This document shows positions 1-7,011 of a stretch of DNA of 60,145 bases, in pieces (position 1 is the stretch's first letter; each line of letters opens with the position of its first letter). The notes under the pieces are model-generated. The model was not told the origin of the DNA and searched no databases. It was given only the letters and a program-made list of their open reading frames with translations. Made by a program: the position numbers and the translations under genes. Source of the DNA: CAYOHP01 sp964403795 [NCBI: uncultured bacterium] (GTDB lineage Bacteria > Muiribacteriota > UBA6191 > CAZXTJ01); assembly GCA_964403795.1 (NCBI GenBank), contig CAYOHP010000018.1, positions 16,861 to 77,005 of the forward strand, read 5' to 3'.

Positions 1-2
1 AT

Positions 3-821
3 CTACTGCTCGCCGCCGCCCACAGCCTGGCGCAGCTCCCGGAAGACCTCGGCCACGGTGGCCGGCAGACCGTCAGGGGTGCCGTCCTCGAGCGCGCCCA
101 TCTCCCAGATGGCCTCGTGGCGCTCCCCGCCTTCCCCGCGCGCCAGCCACTCGGACATGTTCGAGGGACGCTGGAACTTCACTGCCCGGAACTTGGCGGC
201 ATCGAGACGGCGGAACAGGGTCGCGGCCCGGGCCGGGTCGATCCGGCTGGCCTGCTTCCACTCGGCCGCGTCGTCCCCGGCCGCCATGGTCATGCGGGTC
301 CACACCAGGCCGTCGCGGCCCACCCGGTAGGCGGTCGAGCCTCCGGTGAAGCCTCCCCCGCCACCGAACTCCAGGTAGTCCTCGGGAGGACCCGACGGCG
401 CGGTCGCCACCTTCGCCACTCCGGAGGCTGCGAAGACCCGGACCTCTCCCCGCTCCTGGTAGCGCCGGGTCGCGAACACCCCCCGCAGGCGGACCGGTCC
501 CCCCTTGGGGCGCGCTTCCTTGGCGAGGCCGCCGAGGTCCACGTCGATCGGCTCGAGGTGCAGGGTCCCGCCCTCGCCCCCGGTAGGATCGGGCCGGAAC
601 AGGCCTGCGAACCGCGGCCCCGCGGCGGACTCGTCGAGACCCAGGCAGGTCTGGTCGCCGCAGGGCGCCAGCACGCCCCGGAGCTCCGCCCGCCTGCCCG
701 GGACCGCCTTGGCGGGACGCCCCAGCACCCTCACCACCGCTCCTTCGAGCAGGTGTCCAGGGGTCTCGCCGCCGATCGCGAAGGCGGTCGTCAGGGTCCC
801 GGCCAGCACGATCTCGAGCAT
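3..821 (-). CDS. hypothetical protein, two-part, 272 aa
   Basis: I do not recognise a family. The first ~130 residues are Gly/Pro/Arg-rich and contain one Cys pair (CGDQTC, about residues 54-59). A Gly-rich stretch near residue 150 leads into a C-terminal part, about residues 160-272, with alternating strands and helices and several Trp. The N-terminus is mildly hydrophobic but lacks the basic residues of a good signal peptide, so location is uncertain. The ATG at 821 has a GGAG about nine bases upstream, which supports this start. It lies 54 bases downstream of the methionine aminopeptidase gene on the same strand and may be co-transcribed with it. Nothing in the sequence links the two functionally. 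Confidence 0.7.
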   Translation of the reverse strand: MLEIVLAGTLTTAFAIGGETPGHLLEGAVVRVLGRPAKAVPGRRAELRGVLAPCGDQTCLGLDESAAGPRFAGLFRPDPTGGEGGTLHLEPIDVDLGGLAKEARPKGGPVRLRGVFATRRYQERGEVRVFAASGVAKVATAPSGPPEDYLEFGGGGGFTGGSTAYRVGRDGLVWTRMTMAAGDDAAEWKQASRIDPARAATLFRRLDAAKFRAVKFQRPSNMSEWLARGEGGERHEAIWEMGALEDGTPDGLPATVAEVFRELRQAVGGGEQ

Positions 822-875
822 GTCGACTTCTCCGATCCCGGGGCCCGGTGTCCCCGGGCTCCCGGACCAACCGGC

Positions 876-1736
876 TCAGGCCTCGTCGGGCTCGGGCGCC
901 TCGACGGTCCCGGGGACCCAGCACGAGAGCGGTCCGATCTCGACCCAAGGCCGGTCCTCGCTGTTGTCGAGCCGGGCGCTCCTCCGGGTGAGTACCTCGC
1001 ACCCCGTCTCGGTTACGGCGACCGTGTGTTCGAACTGGGCCGAGAGCGAGCCGTCGACCGTGACCGCGGTCCAGCGATCGGGGAGGATCTCGGTCTCCCA
1101 GCCTCCGAGGTTGATCATCGGCTCGATGGTGAAGACCATCCCGGGGCGCATCCTCGGGCCCTCGCCCCGCCGCCCGAAGTGCGGGACCGAAGGCTCGGTG
1201 TGGAACGTCGTCCCGATCCCGTGTCCCACGAAGTCGCGCACCACCGAGCAGCCCTCGCCCTCGGCGTACTCCTGGATGGCCGCCCCGATGTCGCCGATGT
1301 ACCCGCCCGGCCTCACCGCCGCGATCCCGAGCTCGAGGCAGCGGCGCGCCACCTCGGTGACGTGGCGGGCGTCGGGGCTCGGCTCCCCCACGAAGAAGGT
1401 GGCGCTGGTGTCGCCGTAGAAGCCCTTCTTGGCCGGGAAGATCGTGGTGACATCGATGTTCACGATGTCGCCCTCTTCGAGGACCCGGGGCCCCGGGATC
1501 CCGTGGCAGACGACCTCGTTGACGCTGGTGCACACGCTCTTGGGGAAACCCTTGTACTGGAGCGGCGCCGGCCACGCCTGCTGCTTCAGGGTATGGGCGT
1601 GGACGAAGGTGTTGATCTCATCGGTCGTCAGCCCGGGCCTCACCATGCGCCCGGCCAGCACCAGGGTCTCGGCCGCCAGCCTACCGGCGCGCCGGAGTTT
1701 CTGGATCTGCTTGGGGGTCTTCAGCTCGATCGCCAC
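876..1736 (-). CDS. map: type I methionine aminopeptidase
   Basis: Removes the N-terminal Met from nascent cytosolic proteins. The five metal ligands of the family are visible in order: Asp in NIDV, Asp in YGDTS, His in GHGIG, Glu in TIEP and Glu in the C-terminal QFEHT motif. The frame is open to an ATG at 1784, but I chose the GTG at 1736: a clean GGAGG sits nine bases before it, and the protein then begins with the usual helix (AIELKTPKQIQKL). This gives 286 aa, slightly longer than the usual ~250-265 because of a C-terminal extension of about 30 residues. The divergent neighbour starts 100 bases away, so the promoter must lie in 1737-1835. Confidence 0.95.
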   Translation of the reverse strand: MAIELKTPKQIQKLRRAGRLAAETLVLAGRMVRPGLTTDEINTFVHAHTLKQQAWPAPLQYKGFPKSVCTSVNEVVCHGIPGPRVLEEGDIVNIDVTTIFPAKKGFYGDTSATFFVGEPSPDARHVTEVARRCLELGIAAVRPGGYIGDIGAAIQEYAEGEGCSVVRDFVGHGIGTTFHTEPSVPHFGRRGEGPRMRPGMVFTIEPMINLGGWETEILPDRWTAVTVDGSLSAQFEHTVAVTETGCEVLTRRSARLDNSEDRPWVEIGPLSCWVPGTVEAPEPDEA

Positions 1737-1835
1737 GGGCAGGGGCCTCCGGTGCGCCAGGATACACCAGGCTCGACGAAGCAAGGCCGGCGCCCGGGCC
1801 GGGAGGTCGGTCCCTGCCTGCTAGGATCGCCCACC

Positions 1836-2432
1836 ATGCCCGGTTCCCTCCATCGCCTGGTCGTCCTCGATCTGACCCACACCTCCTGGGAGGGCTCCCC
1901 TCCCCCGGGCGAGGAGGAGGAGATCGTCGAGCTGGCAGCCGTCGACGTGGACCTCGTCACCCTGGAGGTCTCTCCTCCCGAGGCGCTGCTGGTCCGCCCC
2001 TCGGTCTCGCGCCCGGGCGCCGACTTCGAGGACCGGACCGGCCTCGGCGCCGAGCGCCTCACCGGGGGCGTGGCCTGGATCGACGCCGCGGAGTGGCTCC
2101 GCAAGGAGCGCGGCACCGGGCAGTACCCGGTGGCGACCTGGTCCTCGGAGGTGGCGTCACGGATCCGGCGCGCCGGGCGCGGCCAGCCGGTCCGGCCCCC
2201 GCTCCCCGAGGAGCTGCTGACGATCGCTCCGCTGGTGGCGGCCTCGGGCGGATGGCGCTCCGTCCCCGGTCGCGTCGAGGCGGCGGAGAGGATCCTGGGT
2301 GGGTACGCCGCGGCTAGCCCGGGGAGCCGCCCCGGCAATCCGGACCGGGCCGGCGACCGGGTCTGGAATGCGGCGCGGATCCTGGCGCGCTGCCTGGAGG
2401 CGATCCGGGCGGGGACGGTCCGAGGAGGCTGA
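1836..2432 (+). CDS. ERI-1/KapD-like 3'-5' exonuclease fold, catalytic residues largely lost
   Basis: The N-terminus follows the ERI-1/KapD exonuclease layout: a strand ending in Asp12, a WEG motif (18-20), then EIVELAAV. In active DEDDh members the first motif is D-x-E followed by TCW; here it reads DLTHTSW, so the Glu is Thr. The later acidic and HD positions also look replaced: the region resembling the third motif reads ATWSSE and the C-terminal one reads DRVWNAARILA. The 198-aa length fits the family. It may be an inactive, RNA-binding relative, or only a distant one. It is divergent from map. A TAGGAT hexamer lies eight bases before the ATG and could be a weak ribosome site or a -10 for a nearly leaderless message. 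Confidence 0.6.
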   Translation: MPGSLHRLVVLDLTHTSWEGSPPPGEEEEIVELAAVDVDLVTLEVSPPEALLVRPSVSRPGADFEDRTGLGAERLTGGVAWIDAAEWLRKERGTGQYPVATWSSEVASRIRRAGRGQPVRPPLPEELLTIAPLVAASGGWRSVPGRVEAAERILGGYAAASPGSRPGNPDRAGDRVWNAARILARCLEAIRAGTVRGG

Positions 2433-2458
2433 TCAGGACCCGTCGGGCCGAGGGCGTC

Positions 2459-3334
2459 TCACAACCTCAGGTACGAGACCAGGCGGATGCGGCGCCCGCC
2501 CGAGCAGGTCTCGGCGGAGAGCCCCTGGTCGACGCCGGTGACCCGGAGACGGGCTCCGTTGGCACCGCCGGAATTGGCCAGCTCCTCGGCGACGTCGCCG
2601 GTCAGCTCGACCCAGTCTCCCGAATCCATCGAGAGGACCCGGCAGGCACTCCCGGTGCCGAGCAGCCGGAATACCCCGACGAGCTGGAGCTGGTACTCGA
2701 ACTTCACCTCGAGGGTCTCCACCTTGATGGTGCTGGTGGGCTTCACGTCGGAGACGCCCTTGGGGAGCCTCCCCCGGATCGCCACCACCTGGCGGTGGGA
2801 GACGCCTTCGAGCAGTCCCCGCACGTCGGAGATCACGAAGGCCATCTGGGCCTCCTGGTCGACGAATCCCAGGGTGTCGGTGCGATGCAGGGTATTGCCG
2901 ACCGATTGCGTCGGCGGGAACTCCGGGGCCACGGTGGCGATCAGCGGATCCTCGACCAGGATCCTCGCGGCCGCGCTCATGGAGGTCCCGACCGGGGTCT
3001 GGATCGAGGCCTGGGTGGGGTCGTCGGGGTAGACCAAGGCGATCGCCCCGGGGAGCCGTCCGGCCACCACGGCCTGGAGCTGGCTGGTGACGACCGGTCC
3101 GCTCAGGGTGGCCACCAGCTTCCGGGGAACGAAGTCCCCGGAGGTCGTGACCGGGACATGGACCACTCCTACCGCCGTCACTTCGAAGCCGTCCTCGAAC
3201 TGGTCGAAGGGACTCCCTCCGCAGCCGATCAGGAACGGCATGACCAGGAGCACCAGGGCGAAGCGCAGGGCGCGTCCTCGCCGGCGCGGCCGGCCACGGG
3301 GCATGGTCCTCAGCATGGTCTGGAAGTCCCTCAT
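2459..3334 (-). CDS. lipoprotein, paralogue of the protein at 13953-14837
   Basis: A basic n-region, a hydrophobic stretch and a lipobox ending LIGC (Cys38 from this start) mark a lipoprotein. The mature part has no family I recognise. Its C-terminus contains ARLRVTGVDQGLS followed by ETCSGG, matching ARIVATGIDEGLS and EACSGG in the lipoprotein at 13953-14837; the region after the lipobox (VGVVHVPVTTS against VGVIHAPLTQS) also matches. The two are therefore diverged paralogues with a conserved Cys near the end. The first ATG (3334) lacks a clear ribosome site; the in-frame ATG at 3316 has GAGGGA nine bases upstream and may be the true start. It stands alone between a plus-strand gene and the desaturase. 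Confidence 0.8.
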   Translation of the reverse strand: MRDFQTMLRTMPRGRPRRRGRALRFALVLLVMPFLIGCGGSPFDQFEDGFEVTAVGVVHVPVTTSGDFVPRKLVATLSGPVVTSQLQAVVAGRLPGAIALVYPDDPTQASIQTPVGTSMSAAARILVEDPLIATVAPEFPPTQSVGNTLHRTDTLGFVDQEAQMAFVISDVRGLLEGVSHRQVVAIRGRLPKGVSDVKPTSTIKVETLEVKFEYQLQLVGVFRLLGTGSACRVLSMDSGDWVELTGDVAEELANSGGANGARLRVTGVDQGLSAETCSGGRRIRLVSYLRL

Positions 3335-3368
3335 CTACCCGGATCATCGACCGGGAGGGGGACAGGGA

Positions 3369-4247
3369 TTAGCCTTCCGACCCCGAATTTGTCGTGGGAC
3401 GCACCAGACCCAGCAGCTCGAGCAGGTTTCCGGGCCCCTGCCCCGCCGCCCGCTCCTCGGGGGTAGGACGCCGCACCTCGGTGGCCAGGCCGAGTCGCTC
3501 CAGCAGCAGGATCACCCACCACCCGGGGTCGAGCTGGTACCAGGCGAAGCCGAGCTGGGCAGAGGCCGGGAAGGCATGGTGGTTGTTGTGCCAGCCCTCC
3601 CCGAAGCTCGGCAACGCCACCCAGGAGCAGTTGGTCGAGAGATCGTCCCGGGGATAGGCCCGCCACCCGAAGGTATGGGCCGCCGAGTTCACCAGGAAGG
3701 TGGAGTGGTTCCCCAGGAAGTACCGGACGAAGGCGCCCCAGAGCACCGCGTCGACGCCTCCCCAGGCGTAGAGCAGGACGAGCACCAGCAGCCCGACCAC
3801 TCCGACCAGGGGACGCAGCAGGCGATAGAACGGCTGGGCCAACAGATCGGGGGCATAGCGCGCCTCGTGTTCGGGGGTGACGAAGCGGAACACGTCGTCC
3901 GCGAACCAGAGCATGTGGGAATAGAGGAGCCCGCGCCGGGCGTTGTGGGGGTCGAGGTCGGTGTCGCTGTAGCGATGGTGCTGGCGGTGGAGGGTGACCC
4001 ACTGCACCGGATCGCCGTGGTAGGCCAACGATCCGAGGGTGGCGAAGAGGTACTCGAGAGGCTTCCAGAGCACGAAGGCCTTGTGGGACAGCAGCCGGTG
4101 GAAGGCCAGGGTGATCCCCAGGCAGCTGACCGCGAAGTGCAGCACCAGGGCGAGGCCCAGGCCCCACCAGGAGAACCGGAACACCATGGCGTAGACCGCC
4201 ACGGCCTGGCTGGCGAGCCCGATCACGAAGTGGGGGCGGATCCTCAC
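3369..4247 (-). CDS. membrane fatty acid (acyl-CoA/acyl-lipid) desaturase
   Basis: A di-iron integral-membrane desaturase that introduces a double bond into acyl chains. All three His boxes of the delta-9 type are present: HRLLSH (50-55), HRQHH (87-91) and HNNHH (220-224). Hydrophobic segments surround the boxes (about 8-45 and 145-165), in line with the usual topology. At 292 aa it is about the size of bacterial acyl-CoA desaturases. Its ATG overlaps the stop of the upstream FAD oxidase gene by four bases (4244-4247), so translation is probably coupled. Substrate and regiospecificity cannot be read from the sequence. Confidence 0.92.
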   Translation of the reverse strand: MRIRPHFVIGLASQAVAVYAMVFRFSWWGLGLALVLHFAVSCLGITLAFHRLLSHKAFVLWKPLEYLFATLGSLAYHGDPVQWVTLHRQHHRYSDTDLDPHNARRGLLYSHMLWFADDVFRFVTPEHEARYAPDLLAQPFYRLLRPLVGVVGLLVLVLLYAWGGVDAVLWGAFVRYFLGNHSTFLVNSAAHTFGWRAYPRDDLSTNCSWVALPSFGEGWHNNHHAFPASAQLGFAWYQLDPGWWVILLLERLGLATEVRRPTPEERAAGQGPGNLLELLGLVRPTTNSGSEG

Positions 4248-5935
4248 GCGCCTCCCCCGGGGCGATCCTCGCCCCGGAGACCGTAGCGACCCGGAGACAG
4301 CACGCCTCCCGGGTCGAGGGCCCAGGTGAGCTTCTCGGCCAGGGCCCGGAAGCCCGGGGCGGGGTCGAGGATGCCGGAGGCCGTGGTCCGGGTCCGGTAC
4401 TGCTGGTAGCCCATGCGGTGCAGCTCGGCCGCCAGCTCGTCGTAGAGCCCCTCGGCGCGTCGGCCATGGTCGGGGTCGGAGCGGTCGAAGTGCAGGGCCA
4501 TGAGCAGCACCACCGCCCTCGGGTTCACCCGGAGGAAAGCGGCGTAGAAGTCGAAGCCGTGGCGGTCATGGAGCGCCTCGCAGCGTTCCAGGACCGACTC
4601 GATGTCCCCCCGTGCGAAGGGGAGGATCGGGGCCAGCCAGATCAGGCCCACCCCGTCGCCGGCCGGCTCGGCCACGCCCTCCCCCCGGCGGGACCCCCGG
4701 ACATAGGCGTGCTTCACGAACTCGTCCGAGGGCACGCCCTGGAGCAGGCGGTGGATCCGGGGCGCCAGGGCCAGGGTCTCCGGGGAACGCTTCAGGACCT
4801 TGCGCACGAAGGCATCGCCGAGGCCGGCCCAGAACGGCTTGTCCCGTGCCCACTCGAGGAAGGGCAGGAGCCGGCGTTCCACGAAGCGGGCCCGGCGCTC
4901 CGGGAGGAACTGCACCCGGCCGAAGCGGGAGAGTTCCCGCGTGAGGATCCGGCGCCGGGCCTCGACCTCCTCGCGACGCCCGTAGAGCGCTCCTCCGAAG
5001 CTCCAGCGCGGGATCAGGTAGCGTTGCCTCAGGCGGTCCCTCCCGGCCTTCCCCAGTGCTTCCCAGGGCGAGCCGGCGAGCTCCCCGAAGGGAGCGTCGA
5101 TCAGGCAGCCGATCACGTACTCGTTGACGAGGTGGAGCTTGGTGTCGAGCAGGCCTTCGAGGGAGAGCCGGCAGATCGGCTCCAGGGCCTCGCCCAGGGG
5201 CACGTCGTCGTGCAGGCCGAAGGTGAAGGGCAGATAGGCCTCGGGGGCCGGCATGAGCCACATCCCCGCCTCCACCACGATCCCCATGGAGGACTGGGCG
5301 AAGAGCCCTTCGAGATAGGGACCGGTACCCCACTTGTGGACGTGGAAGACCCTCGAGTCCGCCTCCGGACCGCCTCCGGTGCGGACCAGGGAACCGTCGG
5401 GGAGCACCACCTCGAGCCCGCAGAGGTTCCCGAAGTGGTCCCCGTAGCGGGTCTCCCCGATGCCCTTCTCGAGGGCGTTGCCGAGCACGCTGCCGTCGGG
5501 CGGCCCGTCGGTGCAGTCGGTCCAGAGCCGCCGCCCGGAGGCGGTGAGATGGGCGTCGAGCTGCCGGTAGCTGACCCCGGGCTGGAGCACGGCATAGGCG
5601 AGATCCTCGTCGACCCGGACGATCCGGTCGAGGCGCTCGAGCGAGACCACCAGGGCCCCGGGCGAAGCCGGAGTGGCGGTGCCGTAGCCGTAGTTCCGCC
5701 CCCGGGAGACCGGGTGGAGTCGGAGGCCCCGGGCTCCCGCCAGCCGCACCAGCTCGGCGACCTGGTGCTTGTCCCCGGGGAGGGCCAGGGCCGAAGGAGG
5801 GTGGGAGACGGCCTCGGTGGTCCGGGCGAACCGCCCCATGGCGCCCTCGTCCACCCGCAGGTTCCCGGCGCCCAACAGGGCCTCCAGCGCTGCCAGATCG
5901 GCGGCATCGGGAGCCTTCCCCCCGGTCGTCGACAT
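4244..5935 (-). CDS. FAD-linked oxidase, VAO/p-cresol methylhydroxylase type
   Basis: A PCMH-type FAD-binding protein. The FAD domain shows SRGRNYGYG (about 78-86), then a glycine-rich stretch with NALEKGIGETRYGDHFG and the LEVVLPDG strand typical of vanillyl-alcohol oxidase/4-cresol dehydrogenase relatives. The C-terminal half is a substrate/cap domain ending with the family-like LDPGGVLSPGRY. Length (563 aa) fits the family. I cannot identify the covalent flavin residue with confidence. The ATG has GGGAGGTGG just upstream. It is the first gene of a coupled pair with the desaturase and is divergent from gspC, with only 24 bases between starts. The substrate is unknown; phenolics and lipid-derived alcohols are both possible. 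Confidence 0.85.
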   Translation of the reverse strand: MSTTGGKAPDAADLAALEALLGAGNLRVDEGAMGRFARTTEAVSHPPSALALPGDKHQVAELVRLAGARGLRLHPVSRGRNYGYGTATPASPGALVVSLERLDRIVRVDEDLAYAVLQPGVSYRQLDAHLTASGRRLWTDCTDGPPDGSVLGNALEKGIGETRYGDHFGNLCGLEVVLPDGSLVRTGGGPEADSRVFHVHKWGTGPYLEGLFAQSSMGIVVEAGMWLMPAPEAYLPFTFGLHDDVPLGEALEPICRLSLEGLLDTKLHLVNEYVIGCLIDAPFGELAGSPWEALGKAGRDRLRQRYLIPRWSFGGALYGRREEVEARRRILTRELSRFGRVQFLPERRARFVERRLLPFLEWARDKPFWAGLGDAFVRKVLKRSPETLALAPRIHRLLQGVPSDEFVKHAYVRGSRRGEGVAEPAGDGVGLIWLAPILPFARGDIESVLERCEALHDRHGFDFYAAFLRVNPRAVVLLMALHFDRSDPDHGRRAEGLYDELAAELHRMGYQQYRTRTTASGILDPAPGFRALAEKLTWALDPGGVLSPGRYGLRGEDRPGGGA

Positions 5936-5959
5936 CGTCCACCTCCCCGAGCTTCGGGC

Positions 5960-6967
5960 ATGCTATCCCCCGACCCGGCCCCGGTCGATGGGGTCCCCGG
6001 AGGAGTTCGCCTGACGCCCATCCATCGGTTCCGCCTGCTGGCGGCCCTGGTCGCCGGTTTCGTCGCCATGATGACGGCCGTGGGGCTGTTCCACGAGCGG
6101 CTCCGTCTGGCCGAGGGGATCCGGGACGAGCCTGCCGCTCCGACCGGGGACGGGGAGGCGGCTCCAGCCCCGGCAACGGATCCCGAGCTTCCTCCCGGGA
6201 CCGGCTTCCGCAACCGGAACCCCTTCGGCATCACCCGGATCCATCCTCCGCCCGCCCCCCCGGTGCCCGTCCAGCCGCCCGCCGCCGGCACGGGCTCCGG
6301 GATCGTGCCGCCGGCCCTCCCCTTGGCCCCCAGCCGGATCCCGCTGGACCTGATCGGCACCATCGCCGCCGGGCCTTCCGGTCAGGCACTGGTCCGTCGT
6401 GCCTCGGGGGGGCACGACACCGCCCTCCGGATCGGCGAGGACCTGGGCAGGCTGCTCGGGGACGTCTGGAAGGGCGTGCAGCTGGCGAGCGTGACCCGAG
6501 CCTCGGTGCGCTTCGAGGGGCGCGGCCAGCAATGGGTGCTGACCCTGGCGGAACCTGCGACGACGATCGCCGCCGCCGCCATCGCCCCGGCCTCGCCGGC
6601 CGTCCCCGCGGCCCCCGCTTCGCCCCTCCCGGAGCCCGAGGATCCCGAGGCCATCCGTCCGCTCGCCCGGAGCGAGGTGGATGCCGCCCTGGCCAATCCG
6701 GCCCAGGTGGTGAACCAGATGACCATCGCTCCCTTCTTCGTGCAGGGACGCCCGGCCGGCCTCAGGGTGTCCCGGATGCGTCCCGATTCGATCCTCTCCC
6801 GGATCGGGCTGCGCAACGGCGACGTGCTCTGCGGGGTGGACGACACCCAGATCCTGGAGCCCCGGGATGCCGGGATCCTGCTGGAACGAGCCCGCCAGGA
6901 CGGGGCGCTCTCGCTCCGGGTCCTCCGCGACGGGGCGACCCGGACGCTGCGCTACGAGATCCGGTAG
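5960..6967 (+). CDS. gspC: type II secretion system protein GspC-like
   Basis: The inner-membrane clamp of type II secretion, linking the inner platform to the secretin. It has a short cytoplasmic N-terminus, one membrane span (about 26-44), a Pro/Ala-rich linker, an HR-like domain (from about 128, IPLDLIGTI then QALVRR) and a C-terminal PDZ domain (about 245-335, with IGLRNGDVL). The secretin gene follows 44 bases later, which supports the assignment. The first in-frame ATG (5960) has no ribosome site. A strong GGAGGAG at 5999-6005 sits five bases before an in-frame CTG at 6011, which would drop 17 residues but keep the span, so the true start is open. Confidence 0.83.
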   Translation: MLSPDPAPVDGVPGGVRLTPIHRFRLLAALVAGFVAMMTAVGLFHERLRLAEGIRDEPAAPTGDGEAAPAPATDPELPPGTGFRNRNPFGITRIHPPPAPPVPVQPPAAGTGSGIVPPALPLAPSRIPLDLIGTIAAGPSGQALVRRASGGHDTALRIGEDLGRLLGDVWKGVQLASVTRASVRFEGRGQQWVLTLAEPATTIAAAAIAPASPAVPAAPASPLPEPEDPEAIRPLARSEVDAALANPAQVVNQMTIAPFFVQGRPAGLRVSRMRPDSILSRIGLRNGDVLCGVDDTQILEPRDAGILLERARQDGALSLRVLRDGATRTLRYEIR

Positions 6968-7011
6968 CCCACCGCCCCGACCGGAGCGGACCCTGGCGCG
7001 AATCGCACCGA

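Noticed and set aside
1759-1784. A promoter for map (TTGCTT and TATCCT on the minus strand)
   Set aside because: The hexamers are only 14 bases apart, so the spacing is poor, and neither is close to consensus.
117-1835. A long plus-strand open frame running through the map and hypothetical genes
   Set aside because: It is antisense to map, which has all its catalytic motifs; in GC-rich DNA the reverse frame is often open. Only the part from ATG 1836 has its own protein character.
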